Assembly: GCA_030610945.1 (NCBI GenBank)
Contig: JAUWQV010000006.1
Span: 1 to 54,613, forward strand
Origin: Methanocellales archaeon
Lineage (GTDB): Archaea > Halobacteriota > UBA148 > JAUWXC01
Length of the DNA: 54,613 nucleotides
Reading direction: 5' to 3'
Below are positions 46,798-54,613 of the stretch, piece after piece (the first letter of the stretch is position 1; each line of letters begins with the position of its first letter). The notes under the pieces are model-generated. The model saw only the letters and a program-made list of their open reading frames with translations, was not told the origin of the DNA and did not search any database. Both the position numbers and the translations under genes were made by a program.

Positions 46798-47140
46798 ATG
46801 TGGCTATTTCTAATTTACTAAACCCAATATAAGCTACGACTTAACAAGGGATTGTTTTTTGTAGATGTTCTTACACATTCTTTACACTATGGCAACTTCG
46901 AAGATAGTAAAACATAACCTAGAAGCAAGGGCCATCGAGCTCATTCAAGAAAGTAATAGTGTAATACAAATCGCAAAGATTCTTGCCACAAAATCGGGTA
47001 TCTGATTCTTGCCTTTTCTTACCATATGGCGACCTCTAATTTACCAAACCCATACAAGCTACAACTTAACAAGGGATTATTTTTTATAGACATTCTCACC
47101 AAGTCTCACCATATGACAATTTCTAAGCTCGTCAAATTCG
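46798..47140 (+). repeat. Diverged 225-bp tandem duplication of the terS start region
   Basis: TTAACAAGGGATTGTTTTTT (46841-46860) recurs as TTAACAAGGGATTATTTTTT at 47066-47085, an offset of 225 bases, and similarity extends on both sides. Within each copy a start-like motif occurs twice, about 88 bases apart: GTG at 46800 (VAISNLLNPI, then stop), ATG at 46889 (MATSKIVKH), ATG at 47026 (MATSNLPNPYK) and ATG at 47113 (MTISKLVKF). The last is the terS start used here. The block is thus a fourfold, decaying repeat. Confidence 0.65.
46889..47005 (+). pseudogene. Truncated copy of the terS N-terminus
   Basis: A 38-codon frame giving MATSKIVKHNLEARAIEL...IAKILATKSGI then TGA. It parallels the first 35 residues of the downstream terminase small subunit (MTISKLVKFGLETRAVEL...IAKCLTTESGKK). 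It stops where the real gene continues, so it is a duplicated and truncated 5' fragment, not a working gene, unless the short helix-turn-helix product has its own role. Confidence 0.55.
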
Positions 47141-47637
47141 GCCTTGAAACAAGAGCTGTAGAGCTGAAGAACCAGCGCTCGTCAGACTACGATATTGCTA
47201 AATGTCTTACCACCGAGTCAGGCAAGAAAATATCCCGCGAGAACGTCCATAATTACTTTAGAACCCAGCAGAAGACCCTCAAGGCGCTCGCAGCGGAAGA
47301 TACAGAGTTCCACAAGGAGGTGCTGCGCCAGCTCCTCGATGCGAATGAGCAGCTGTTATTCGTGGCCCGCGAAGCCAGAGCTGCAATCGAGGAGGCGAAG
47401 GAGGACTCGGAGAGCGACCCGTTGCGCAGGGCAGCGCTCTTATCAGTCATACTTCACCAGGTTGAGATACTATTAAAGAGAGCGGGCGAGATCTCGGATG
47501 CGCCCCAAACCAACATCATGGTCATCAAACAAGAATTCAACAATTTCCAGCAATTTGCGCTGACTATAATAGAAGAGGAAGGTGGACATGAACTCTGTGA
47601 GCGCATACTCAGAAGAATACAGAAAGAGTCTGGGTAA
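47113..47637 (+). CDS. Phage terminase small subunit-like protein
   Basis: A 174-residue protein with an N-terminal helix-turn-helix (ELKNQRSSDYDIAKCLTTES, then ENVHNYFR), a long central helical region rich in Glu/Ala (about 60-130) and a C-terminal helix. That plan suits a terminase small subunit, which binds the viral packaging site. The next gene, a terminase large subunit, overlaps it by 50 bases. I start at ATG 47113 because a truncated upstream copy aligns from exactly that methionine; an earlier ATG at 47026 adds 29 residues from the duplicated segment. The identification rests on context more than on sequence. Confidence 0.6.
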   Translation: MTISKLVKFGLETRAVELKNQRSSDYDIAKCLTTESGKKISRENVHNYFRTQQKTLKALAAEDTEFHKEVLRQLLDANEQLLFVAREARAAIEEAKEDSESDPLRRAALLSVILHQVEILLKRAGEISDAPQTNIMVIKQEFNNFQQFALTIIEEEGGHELCERILRRIQKESG

Positions 47638-48421
47638 ACTACTTGCTGACGCCAAGTTGATATTCTGGACCGAGAACCATCGCTTGATTAAGGGCCAGCC
47701 CTGGTCTTGGTCGCTCGATGAAAGGGACTTCTCTTACATGCTGCCGATTTATAGAGATGATTCTCCGGAGATCATCATCAAGAAGTCCAGACAGATGGCG
47801 GTATCCGAGTATGCTATCAACTGGCTCTTTTGGAATCTATCGCGCCACTCCCACACCACAGGCATCCACGTTTTCCCGAATGCCTCGCAGAGCCAGAAGT
47901 TCAGCAAGCTGCGCATCCTCCCGGACAACTTCAGGGAGCGCATCTTCGTGCCTGAGTCTCATCGTTACAAGTATGCCGACAATGTGACTCACAAGCACCT
48001 GGTCAACGATTCGCACTACATACTGAGCTTCATAGGAGGCATCCATTCCAAGAGCACGGATGCGCGCTCTATTAGCGCGGACTTCCTCATTTTAGATGAG
48101 ACGAAAGACCTGCCGCAGGAGGATATCGCGGATGTTGAGGAGTGCCTATCACTTTCCAAGTTCAAGATGAAGCGCACCATCGGCACACCCGACTTCTTCG
48201 GGACTGAGTTCTCTAAAAGGTGGGAGAGGTCAGACCAGCATGAATGGGTCCTACAGTGTAAACAATGTGGCCATTCAGCGCCTCTTACATTTGACTTCAT
48301 CCAGAAGTCAGACAGTCATTATTATGGCTGCCCTGAATGTGGCGCTCTATTAGATACGCTTGAGGGATCCTGGCAGCCACAGAATCCGGATGGCGCCACC
48401 AGGGGTTACCACGTAACGTAG
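47588..48421 (+). CDS. Terminase large subunit, N-terminal part (ends at in-frame TAG)
   Basis: A 277-residue ATPase half of a phage packaging motor. A degenerate P-loop-like IIIKKSRQMAVSEYA (about 55-69) is followed by the Walker B FLILDETKDLP (about 163-173). A zinc knuckle CKQCGH...CPECG lies between them and the nuclease part. It ends GYHVT-TAG at 48419-48421. The same frame continues CTG ATG GCG with the family's next motif, so the stop interrupts one gene. GpA-type terminases usually have a polar residue such as Gln there; CAG to TAG is one transition. The ATG at 47588 follows AAGGTGG. Confidence 0.75.
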   Translation: MNSVSAYSEEYRKSLGKLLADAKLIFWTENHRLIKGQPWSWSLDERDFSYMLPIYRDDSPEIIIKKSRQMAVSEYAINWLFWNLSRHSHTTGIHVFPNASQSQKFSKLRILPDNFRERIFVPESHRYKYADNVTHKHLVNDSHYILSFIGGIHSKSTDARSISADFLILDETKDLPQEDIADVEECLSLSKFKMKRTIGTPDFFGTEFSKRWERSDQHEWVLQCKQCGHSAPLTFDFIQKSDSHYYGCPECGALLDTLEGSWQPQNPDGATRGYHVT

Positions 48422-48424
48422 CTG

Positions 48425-49279
48425 ATGGCGTCATGGATCAGCGCAAGCGAGATCATGAAGAAGAAGGCCGATTACCCGCCTTCCAAGTTCGCCAATGAGG
48501 TTTTGGGTATAGAGTTTGAGGGAGGGAAGCGCCCTATCTCTCCAACCAAGTTACTTAACTGCTGCGTCACAGACGTTGCAGGGTGGCGCTCAGCATATGA
48601 GCGCATCTCCATCGGCGTTGACTGGGGCAACGTCTCCCATTACGTTATCCTCGGTTTGTCCGAAGGGACCTACTACCTCATGGACTTCGGTATCTGGAAT
48701 GATCCGGATGTTGCAGCTCATGCTCACCACCTTCTCGCGCTTGTGCGCGCCAAGTATTTCAGCCAGCACCCCCCAATCGTTATGGATTCAGGATACGGAA
48801 AGGTGCAGAACCAGATCGTATTCAGGGCCTTCCCACAGCTGGCATGGGCATGTTTCTATGGCAGCGATAAATTGCAGCAACCACAATATGAGATCATCAA
48901 GAGCGTAAGTGGAACCCCACTAAACCCCGTCAATTATCAATATCACGTCAACATTCATCACGGCTCTATGTGTGAGGAAGTTGCAGTTCTCCTGGATGAA
49001 GGCAAAATCAAGTTCTGGAGAGGCGCGGATGCGCTGGATAGCACGTCAGCGCTCAGATCATTTATCGACAACCTGTCCCTAATTGATGTCGATGTCGTGG
49101 ACACATCGATGGGCACCAGGCGCAGGTGGGTGACAACGCCAGCGCATTACTTCATGGCGCTTCTGTTCGCCTATGTAGGGTTGCAGAGGGTGGTGTCTCC
49201 TGTTCGGCTCCATTCGAGGATGAACAGGTCAGGTCAAAGGAGGGAGGACGAATATGTTATCCCTCCGGTAGGACCGTGA
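48425..49279 (+). CDS. Terminase large subunit, C-terminal nuclease part
   Basis: Continues the preceding gene in the same frame after TAG. The 284 residues start MASWISASEIMKKKADYP, the linker seen after the ATPase domain in GpA-like terminases. Then comes an RNase H-like nuclease with acidic residues in ISIGVDWGNVSHYVIL (about 60-75) and VMDSGYGKVQNQ (about 118). Whether it is made separately from ATG 48425, through readthrough, or not at all is open. No portal, capsid or tail gene follows, so the provirus is truncated. Confidence 0.7.
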   Translation: MASWISASEIMKKKADYPPSKFANEVLGIEFEGGKRPISPTKLLNCCVTDVAGWRSAYERISIGVDWGNVSHYVILGLSEGTYYLMDFGIWNDPDVAAHAHHLLALVRAKYFSQHPPIVMDSGYGKVQNQIVFRAFPQLAWACFYGSDKLQQPQYEIIKSVSGTPLNPVNYQYHVNIHHGSMCEEVAVLLDEGKIKFWRGADALDSTSALRSFIDNLSLIDVDVVDTSMGTRRRWVTTPAHYFMALLFAYVGLQRVVSPVRLHSRMNRSGQRREDEYVIPPVGP

Positions 49280-49458
49280 AAAAGAAACTCTATGGTATCA
49301 ATTCCGATCAGATACCACACCCAGAAGGCGGTAGTGTGGAAAATAGCAGTTGTCAACCGGAGTGTTCAACAGAACCGGTAATGTGATTCTGTAGAATCTT
49401 CATTAGTGATGCTTAAGTATTATAGTGTAGCCAATTTACAAGAGGTGATGTAATACCT

Positions 49459-49566
49459 ATGCGTTCGGCTGGTACATTTGACGATACAAAAATTAGGCAA
49501 CTAATAAAGAACTCAAATAGGAAGAGCACAATGGTTGGCATTGGGGGCTCCGAGGTGCCATCATGA
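49459..49566 (+). CDS. Possible 35-residue leader ORF of the protease locus
   Basis: ATG at 49459, preceded at some distance by AGGTGATG, opens a 35-codon frame (MRSAGTFDDTKIRQLIKNSN to GGSEVPS) whose TGA overlaps the next gene's ATG (ATGA). The tight overlap suggests translational coupling. No family is recognised, and it could be a leader peptide or chance. The remaining spacer 49280-49458 holds a TTAAGTATTATAG promoter-like stretch and nothing else. Confidence 0.35.
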   Translation: MRSAGTFDDTKIRQLIKNSNRKSTMVGIGGSEVPS

Positions 49567-50048
49567 AAGGCATCTTGCTGAAGATAACATCTGTATTGAT
49601 ATGCCTCCTTTTTGTGATGAGCATGGCATCTGCATCGTCGCTACTAGATTATGAACAAAATAAAAATCAACCAGAGAAACTTGAATCGGTTTTATATCAA
49701 CTAACACAGGCTCAAAATCCAGATGAATTTGCCGAAAAACATGGAATTTATCTTGAAAACGGGAAAGTTAGAGTTGTTATCGAGTTAAAAAATGAGACGG
49801 CTACGATCCCAGGGGGGTATGGAATAATAGAAGAAAGCCGCCACGAAAACCTAGTCCAGGCACTCGTACCCATGGACAAACTTATAACACTTGCAGAAGA
49901 CCTAGGTATAGTGTATCTAAGAACACCATTAAAGCCTGCACCTGCAGATAGAATCAGCATAAGTGAGATATCGCTTTTTACAATTATTGCTCTCCTTGCA
50001 ATAGTATTGGTTTGTGTTATCTATGTTACTAGGCGAAAACAGAGGTGA
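49563..50048 (+). CDS. Membrane-anchored stand-alone subtilase propeptide homologue
   Basis: A 161-residue protein with a signal peptide (1-25), an extracytoplasmic domain and a C-terminal membrane span (about 133-155) ending RRKQR. The domain matches the propeptide region of the subtilase encoded next. LESVLYQL, FAEKHGIYLENGKVRVVIEL, GIIEES and NLVQALVP line up with [32 protein letters not shown] and NLVQALVP at residues 51-121 of that protease. Propeptides fold and inhibit their protease, so a tethered inhibitor or foldase is the natural inference. The protease gene begins six bases after its stop. Confidence 0.8.
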   Translation: MKGILLKITSVLICLLFVMSMASASSLLDYEQNKNQPEKLESVLYQLTQAQNPDEFAEKHGIYLENGKVRVVIELKNETATIPGGYGIIEESRHENLVQALVPMDKLITLAEDLGIVYLRTPLKPAPADRISISEISLFTIIALLAIVLVCVIYVTRRKQR

Positions 50049-50054
50049 AACTGA

Positions 50055-53000
50055 TTGAGGGTAGATAAAGTTATCATAATTTTCACTCTAATTCTTTTTG
50101 TTGTTGGCACAAGTATCGTATCAATCGCTGGGGATAGTTCAGAGGAACATCTCGACGTTGCGATTGGAAAGGGCGTTAAAGATATAGAGTCACACAAGAT
50201 TGAGTCCGTGCTAAGCCAGATGGTACATAAGAGTGAAACTTCACCAGCCGATTTAACAAGTTTTGCTAAGAAGCATGGTATAACGCTCACCAAGGAGAAG
50301 GTTAGGGTAGTATTAGAACTAGATAGCGCAAGCGAAGTCAACTTAAAAACCCTAGAGGGGGGGGGTTGTATCATCGAGACCGCTCATGACAACCTAGTCC
50401 AAGCACTAGTTCCAGTTTCCAAGATACATCAACTATCAAATCTATCGTTTGTGCAGTTTGTACGCACGCCCCGAATACCTACCCCATTGGTTGTAAGCGA
50501 AGGCGTATCTGTGATTCGTGCAGATGATGTTCACAGCACAGGATATAACGGCACAGGCGTGAAGGTGGCAGTACTCGATTGCACTGGATTTAATGTCAGT
50601 AATACTGAGATTTCCGGGAATATCGTAGAATATAAGTCATTTAGATCAGATGGAGATATCACTGGAGGAGGGAACACTGACCATGGGACTGCCTGCGCTG
50701 AGATTGTCGTTGATGTGGCACCCAATGTTAACTTATCCCTTTATAATTTTGCGACGGATGTTGAATATCTGAATGCTGTTGACCATGCGATATCTCAAGG
50801 CATTAATGTAATCTCGATGTCTATTGGATGGGTCAACCAACCGTACGATGGCACAGGCATTATTTGTGATGCTGTTAACGACGCCCACCAAAATGGAATT
50901 TTATTCGTAACAAGTGCTGGAAATCAGGCGCAAAGACACTGGGAGGGCACGTATCAGGATAGCGACGCCACGCCCGATGAGTGGCACAATTTTGTAGGAG
51001 AAGATGAGACGAATCAGTTTTGGGCTAATGCCGGCGAGACGATAACAGCCTTTTTGAGCTGGAACGACTGGCCCCAGTCGAATCAGGATTATGATTTATA
51101 TCTCTTCAATGATGCACTAGAACTAGTTGCATATTCTGTGAACTGGCAAACTGGGACTCAAACGCCCACCGAGAGCATCATCTATACTGCGCCGAGCTCA
51201 GGGACATATCACATAGCTATTCGTAAATATAGTGCTACGATAGATGTCAATTTCGATCTTTATAGCTTCGAACATGGATTCGAGTATACCGTGGAATCTA
51301 GCAGTCTATTGGACCCTGCTACTGCCTCAGGTGCTTTCACTGTTGGAGCTACTTATTATGCTAATGATAATCTTGAAAGTTTCAGTTCTCGTGGCCCCAC
51401 TAATGATGGCAGAACTAAGCCAGATGTGACAGCCCCTGATGGTGTGTCAACATACGCATATAGCCCAAATCCTTTTCATGGTACATCTGCCTCTGCTCCA
51501 CACGTTGCAGGAGCGGCAGCTCTGCTGCTTAGCTCTAATTCATCTCTCACACATGATCAACTCCAATCCGCCCTTGAAAGCACCGCATTCGACCTTGGTG
51601 TAGATGGTAAAGATAACTCATACGGTGCTGGCAGAATAGATGTTTATGTAGCACTGCTCTGTCTTGACACAACACCACCAGCTTCGATCAGGGATCTAAC
51701 CAATACCACATATGAAGAAACATACATCAACTGGACGTGGACAAATCCAGTTGATGCAGATTTTAATCATGCAATTGTTTGTATAGATAGCTCATGGACT
51801 GTGAACACATCTAATGAATACTACAATGCAACTGGTTTTACACCTGGAACATCACATACTATCAGTACTCATACAGTTGATAGAGTTGGAAACATAAATT
51901 CCACATGGGTGAATCACACTGCGATAACTGCGCCAACAGTTTACCCTGCTCCGACGATCACCGATTGGTACAACAACATCACAGCAGACAACTCAACTTC
52001 TATAGCAGTAAACGAATCAGAGTCGATTTTCTTCAATGCAACAGCAGATCAGCTCATTGATATTTGGAGATGGTTTAGCGATGGTGCCAATCAATCATGG
52101 AACTATGATAACTATACAACATCTTGGGATGTAAATGGAACACATCAAGTAGAGGTGAATGCCACCAATGCCAATGGAACCTCTAACACGATCACATGGG
52201 CTATTACTGTTAATGATATTACTGCACCAGCACAAGTCGCAAATTTGACGAATGACACTCCTACATCTTCTACGGTCAATCTGACGTGGGATGCCAACAC
52301 TGAGGCAGATCTCGTTGGCTACAGGGTCTATCAGAATGGTTCTTTGATTAATAGCCCCACTGATACCTACTATAATGTCACTGGGCTATCATCAAGTACA
52401 TATGAGTTCAATGTCTCTGCCTATGACGACAATGACAATGAAGGTCCCAATGCCACTGTGATCATCGTAACAGTAGCAGATACAACGTCACCGGTTGTAA
52501 CAATAGATGCGCCCACTGCTGCTTCTCCGGCGTACAGAAAGGGTGGAGCACAACTATGGGTTAACTTCACATATATGGAGACTCATCCAAAGAACTATAC
52601 GGTGGATATCTGGAACGCTACTGCCGTCATTAATACCATAACTGGCGATATTGGCATTCCAGATCATTATGTGAATGTGAGTTTCTTGATGAACATCACC
52701 GCTGCTGACGGTCCCTATAATGTCACGGTGACGATGTATGATAATTCAACCAACTTCGGTAACAAGACAGAGGCTGGTGCAGTTGTTGTGGATAATATAG
52801 TGCCAATTGTGGTCTCTACAACTGCAACCCCATCAACGATCGAGGCAAATGGAACTGATAACACGTTGTTAAATGTCACAGCAACTGATGCTAGTGGCAT
52901 TCTAAATCTTACCGTGAATCTATCAGAGATCGGTGGATCTGTAACTCAACCAATGACCAATAATAGTGGTGTATGGCAGTTCACAACAAACACAACCAAC

Positions 53001-54266
53001 GTTGGAACATTCAACCTATCGGTCAACGTCACAGACAGTGCTGGTAATTACAATGATACTGAAACCATCTCACTAAATACGACAGATACAACACCGCCAA
53101 ATGTGATTGCGAATCCAACAGGATATCCTGATAAGCGGACGGTTGCCAAGAACGGCGACATAATAACACTAAATGCTGGTGTGATAGATATTAGTTCTGG
53201 TGTTAAGAACGTGACAGTAAACGTCACAGCAATCAATGATACGATCACAAATCTAAACTTAACTTGGGATGGTGTTTACTTCACAGCTACCATAATCGTC
53301 AATACAAGCGAGGCTGATGGTGCCAAGGGGTGTTTAGTCAATGCCACGGACAACGCTACCAATTACAATAATACGATAAGTCTCAGCGTAAATATTGATA
53401 ACACACCGCCAGTGATATCCGCAGATGCAAATCCCCCCATAATTGAGGCAAATGGAACCGATGATACGTTATTGAACGTCACTGCAACCGATGCATCTGG
53501 TATCGCAAGCGTGATCATGAATCTATCTGCAATCGGAGGGTCTGCAACTCAGGCGATGACGAACAACAGCGGTATGTGGCAGTTCACCACGAACACGACG
53601 GTCGTTGGATCGTTCAACCTATCAGTCAACGTCACGGACAATGCTGGTAATTCAAACATATCAGAAATAATATCCCTGACTGCACAAGACACCACACCAC
53701 CGTCGGACATAACAGGATTAACAGAAACACACACAACAAGTTCAGTTACATTATCATGGACCAACTCATCTGACACGGATCACGTGGAAATATGGAGAAA
53801 CAATGCATTTACTACAGATGTCACGACAACGTCGTACACTGATAGTGGTCTATCATCAAGTACGACATACAATTACGGGCTGCGACCGGTTGATGCATAC
53901 GGCAATGTTGGTAACTGGGCCAATATATCCGCCACGACATCTGCCGAGATCGTCAGCGGAGGAGGGGGCGGAGGCGGTGGAGGCGGTGGCTATGTCGCAA
54001 CTGCAACGCCTACACCAACGCCCACTCCAACCGCAACGCCAACTGTAACGCCCACACCAACACCCACGCCGACAGTAACGCTTACTCCCACAGGAACGCC
54101 AACACCAGTGCCCACACCAACGCCAACGCCCACACCCACGCCCGTGACAGGATTCAGCCTACCGAGCATACGGGGAGCGACCAGATTGTTGCCTGGATTT
54201 GAGGCAATATCCGCAATCATCGGATTGTTGGCAGTGGCATATCTGGTGAGGCGACGCAGAACTTGA
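50055..54266 (+). CDS. Cell-surface subtilase with repeat domains and PGF-CTERM tail
   Basis: A 1403-residue secreted serine protease. A signal peptide (1-25) and a propeptide (about 45-140) come first. The S8 domain has D175 in [10 protein letters not shown]210 in TDHGTACAE, oxyanion N290 in SAGN and S478 in [18 protein letters not shown]-like beta sandwich (about 320-410) is inserted between N290 and S478. Fibronectin-III and Big-like repeats follow, including two nearly identical ~100-residue modules, with very many N-x-S/T glycosylation sites. Then come a poly-Gly stretch, a Thr-Pro repeat, and [24 protein letters not shown], the archaeosortase PGF-CTERM signal. The start is TTG after AGGTGA. 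Confidence 0.93.
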   Translation: MRVDKVIIIFTLILFVVGTSIVSIAGDSSEEHLDVAIGKGVKDIESHKIESVLSQMVHKSETSPADLTSFAKKHGITLTKEKVRVVLELDSASEVNLKTLEGGGCIIETAHDNLVQALVPVSKIHQLSNLSFVQFVRTPRIPTPLVVSEGVSVIRADDVHSTGYNGTGVKVAVLDCTGFNVSNTEISGNIVEYKSFRSDGDITGGGNTDHGTACAEIVVDVAPNVNLSLYNFATDVEYLNAVDHAISQGINVISMSIGWVNQPYDGTGIICDAVNDAHQNGILFVTSAGNQAQRHWEGTYQDSDATPDEWHNFVGEDETNQFWANAGETITAFLSWNDWPQSNQDYDLYLFNDALELVAYSVNWQTGTQTPTESIIYTAPSSGTYHIAIRKYSATIDVNFDLYSFEHGFEYTVESSSLLDPATASGAFTVGATYYANDNLESFSSRGPTNDGRTKPDVTAPDGVSTYAYSPNPFHGTSASAPHVAGAAALLLSSNSSLTHDQLQSALESTAFDLGVDGKDNSYGAGRIDVYVALLCLDTTPPASIRDLTNTTYEETYINWTWTNPVDADFNHAIVCIDSSWTVNTSNEYYNATGFTPGTSHTISTHTVDRVGNINSTWVNHTAITAPTVYPAPTITDWYNNITADNSTSIAVNESESIFFNATADQLIDIWRWFSDGANQSWNYDNYTTSWDVNGTHQVEVNATNANGTSNTITWAITVNDITAPAQVANLTNDTPTSSTVNLTWDANTEADLVGYRVYQNGSLINSPTDTYYNVTGLSSSTYEFNVSAYDDNDNEGPNATVIIVTVADTTSPVVTIDAPTAASPAYRKGGAQLWVNFTYMETHPKNYTVDIWNATAVINTITGDIGIPDHYVNVSFLMNITAADGPYNVTVTMYDNSTNFGNKTEAGAVVVDNIVPIVVSTTATPSTIEANGTDNTLLNVTATDASGILNLTVNLSEIGGSVTQPMTNNSGVWQFTTNTTNVGTFNLSVNVTDSAGNYNDTETISLNTTDTTPPNVIANPTGYPDKRTVAKNGDIITLNAGVIDISSGVKNVTVNVTAINDTITNLNLTWDGVYFTATIIVNTSEADGAKGCLVNATDNATNYNNTISLSVNIDNTPPVISADANPPIIEANGTDDTLLNVTATDASGIASVIMNLSAIGGSATQAMTNNSGMWQFTTNTTVVGSFNLSVNVTDNAGNSNISEIISLTAQDTTPPSDITGLTETHTTSSVTLSWTNSSDTDHVEIWRNNAFTTDVTTTSYTDSGLSSSTTYNYGLRPVDAYGNVGNWANISATTSAEIVSGGGGGGGGGGGYVATATPTPTPTPTATPTVTPTPTPTPTVTLTPTGTPTPVPTPTPTPTPTPVTGFSLPSIRGATRLLPGFEAISAIIGLLAVAYLVRRRRT
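52803..53700 (+). repeat. Duplicated ~100-codon module inside the subtilase
   Basis: The stretch 52803-53096 ([20 protein letters not shown] to the next DTTPP linker) recurs at 53410-53700 with few changes ([20 protein letters not shown]). It includes [15 protein letters not shown] against [16 protein letters not shown] different module lies between them. High protein identity at distance suggests recent duplication or gene conversion of surface-exposed domains. Confidence 0.75.
54000..54145 (+). repeat. Thr-Pro coding microsatellite
   Basis: Six-base units of the type ACGCC(C/T)ACACC(A/G) repeat over about 145 bases and encode the Thr-Pro stalk before the membrane anchor. The antisense open frame of Gly-Val repeats is a by-product. 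Confidence 0.8.
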
Positions 54267-54613
54267 GATCCCCAAAGTTAACACTGCCGATGCCAGAAAA
54301 TGAGGCCTAAACAAGCCCTAAACACAGGGAGTAACGTGCCTCAAGCATTTTTATAATCAACTGTTATCACAAGCAATGTAGGAATATTCACTGCCACTCG
54401 GCAGGCTTATCAATTCCGTCAATTTCAATAACTGGTTTACGTTTTCCTCAATTTCGATAAGCGGTGTTAGACCACTCGCGCCTTACCTGCGACAGGGGCA
54501 ACTTTCTCGGTTATGCCAAATCAAGGCCGCAGTCTGCGGACGTGCGACCATGATAAGGCATACCAGCGCACCCTCCATGATTTTATTTTAGGTCATATCC
54601 AGCGCCGAGCTAG
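54267..54613. other. Terminal region without recognised gene
   Basis: About 350 bases. It contains an imperfect 18-base direct repeat, GTCAATTTCAATAACTGG near 54418 and CTCAATTTCGATAAGCGG near 54447. On the reverse strand short open frames end at the window edge. I see no tRNA, rRNA or terminator. A gene entering from the right cannot be excluded. Confidence 0.4.

Noticed and set aside
53990-54220. Antisense open frame of Gly-Val repeats
   Set aside because: It is the mirror of the Thr-Pro coding microsatellite of the subtilase, with no start signal of its own.
54267-54613. Partial rRNA or other structured RNA at the right edge
   Set aside because: I could match no conserved rRNA, RNase P or SRP segment on either strand.

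Overview
This window reads as chromosomal DNA from a methanogen-related archaeon (Euryarchaeota/Halobacteriota in the broad sense). The archaeal evidence is direct: carS and a tetraether-lipid synthase (Tes) for isoprenoid membrane lipids, a two-domain Cdc48/VAT ATPase, an Sm-like protein, a DRG GTPase, a CofE-family protein, two tRNAs with introns at the canonical archaeal position, a PGF-CTERM (archaeosortase) sorting tail, frequent GTG/TTG starts and several leaderless-looking genes. The exact lineage cannot be fixed from the window; an affiliation near Methanomicrobia/ANME-type archaea is inference.

Left part (1-12.4 kb), accessory and defence DNA. A zinc ribbon and an AbrB-like gene are followed by two consecutive genes packaged exactly like integron gene cassettes. 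Each starts at a GTTRRRY core, each has its complementary RYYYAAC core behind its gene, and an 86-bp attC-like palindrome joins them. Behind them lie an ApeA-like HEPN protein, a two-membrane-span protein, a decayed hsdS tail and a large single-chain restriction-modification enzyme. Several small membrane and zinc-ribbon genes follow, some of them broken.

Housekeeping core (12.4-44.8 kb). A leftward cluster carS - Cys-rich small protein - pyrE - purD - argF is divergent from tes. Next come glyA-folD-purN and thiC-AICAR transformylase-folP, which together form a tetrahydrofolate-dependent one-carbon/purine module. A HEPN-MNT toxin-antitoxin pair follows, with three evenly phased 16-bp inverted repeats over its start codon. 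Then come a CofE-like gene, an intron-containing tRNA-Gln, lsm, a Cys-rich winged-helix protein and DRG. The leftward set nfnA-gltA-HhH glycosylase-transglutaminase lipoprotein, DUF116, an MBL-fold protein and thioredoxin follow. After these come tRNA-Glu, an AIR-synthase-like protein, DUF5679, two tatA genes, an intron-containing initiator tRNA-Met, a roadblock protein, and the operon arsR-cdc48-hsp20 behind a 35-bp palindromic operator. guaB and tmk close the core.

Right part (44.8-54.6 kb). A provirus remnant holds a tyrosine recombinase, an acylphosphatase-like gene, a tandemly duplicated terS start region, terS, and terL interrupted by an in-frame TAG. It is followed by a secreted-protease locus: a tiny ORF, a membrane-anchored stand-alone homologue of a subtilase propeptide, and a 1403-residue cell-surface subtilase. 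The last 340 bp have no gene I can recognise.

The strongest candidates for something not previously described are the archaeal gene cassettes at 604-3286, the phased operator at 24106-24161, the quadruplicated start motif before terS at 46800-47140, and the orphan propeptide/subtilase pair at 49563-54266.
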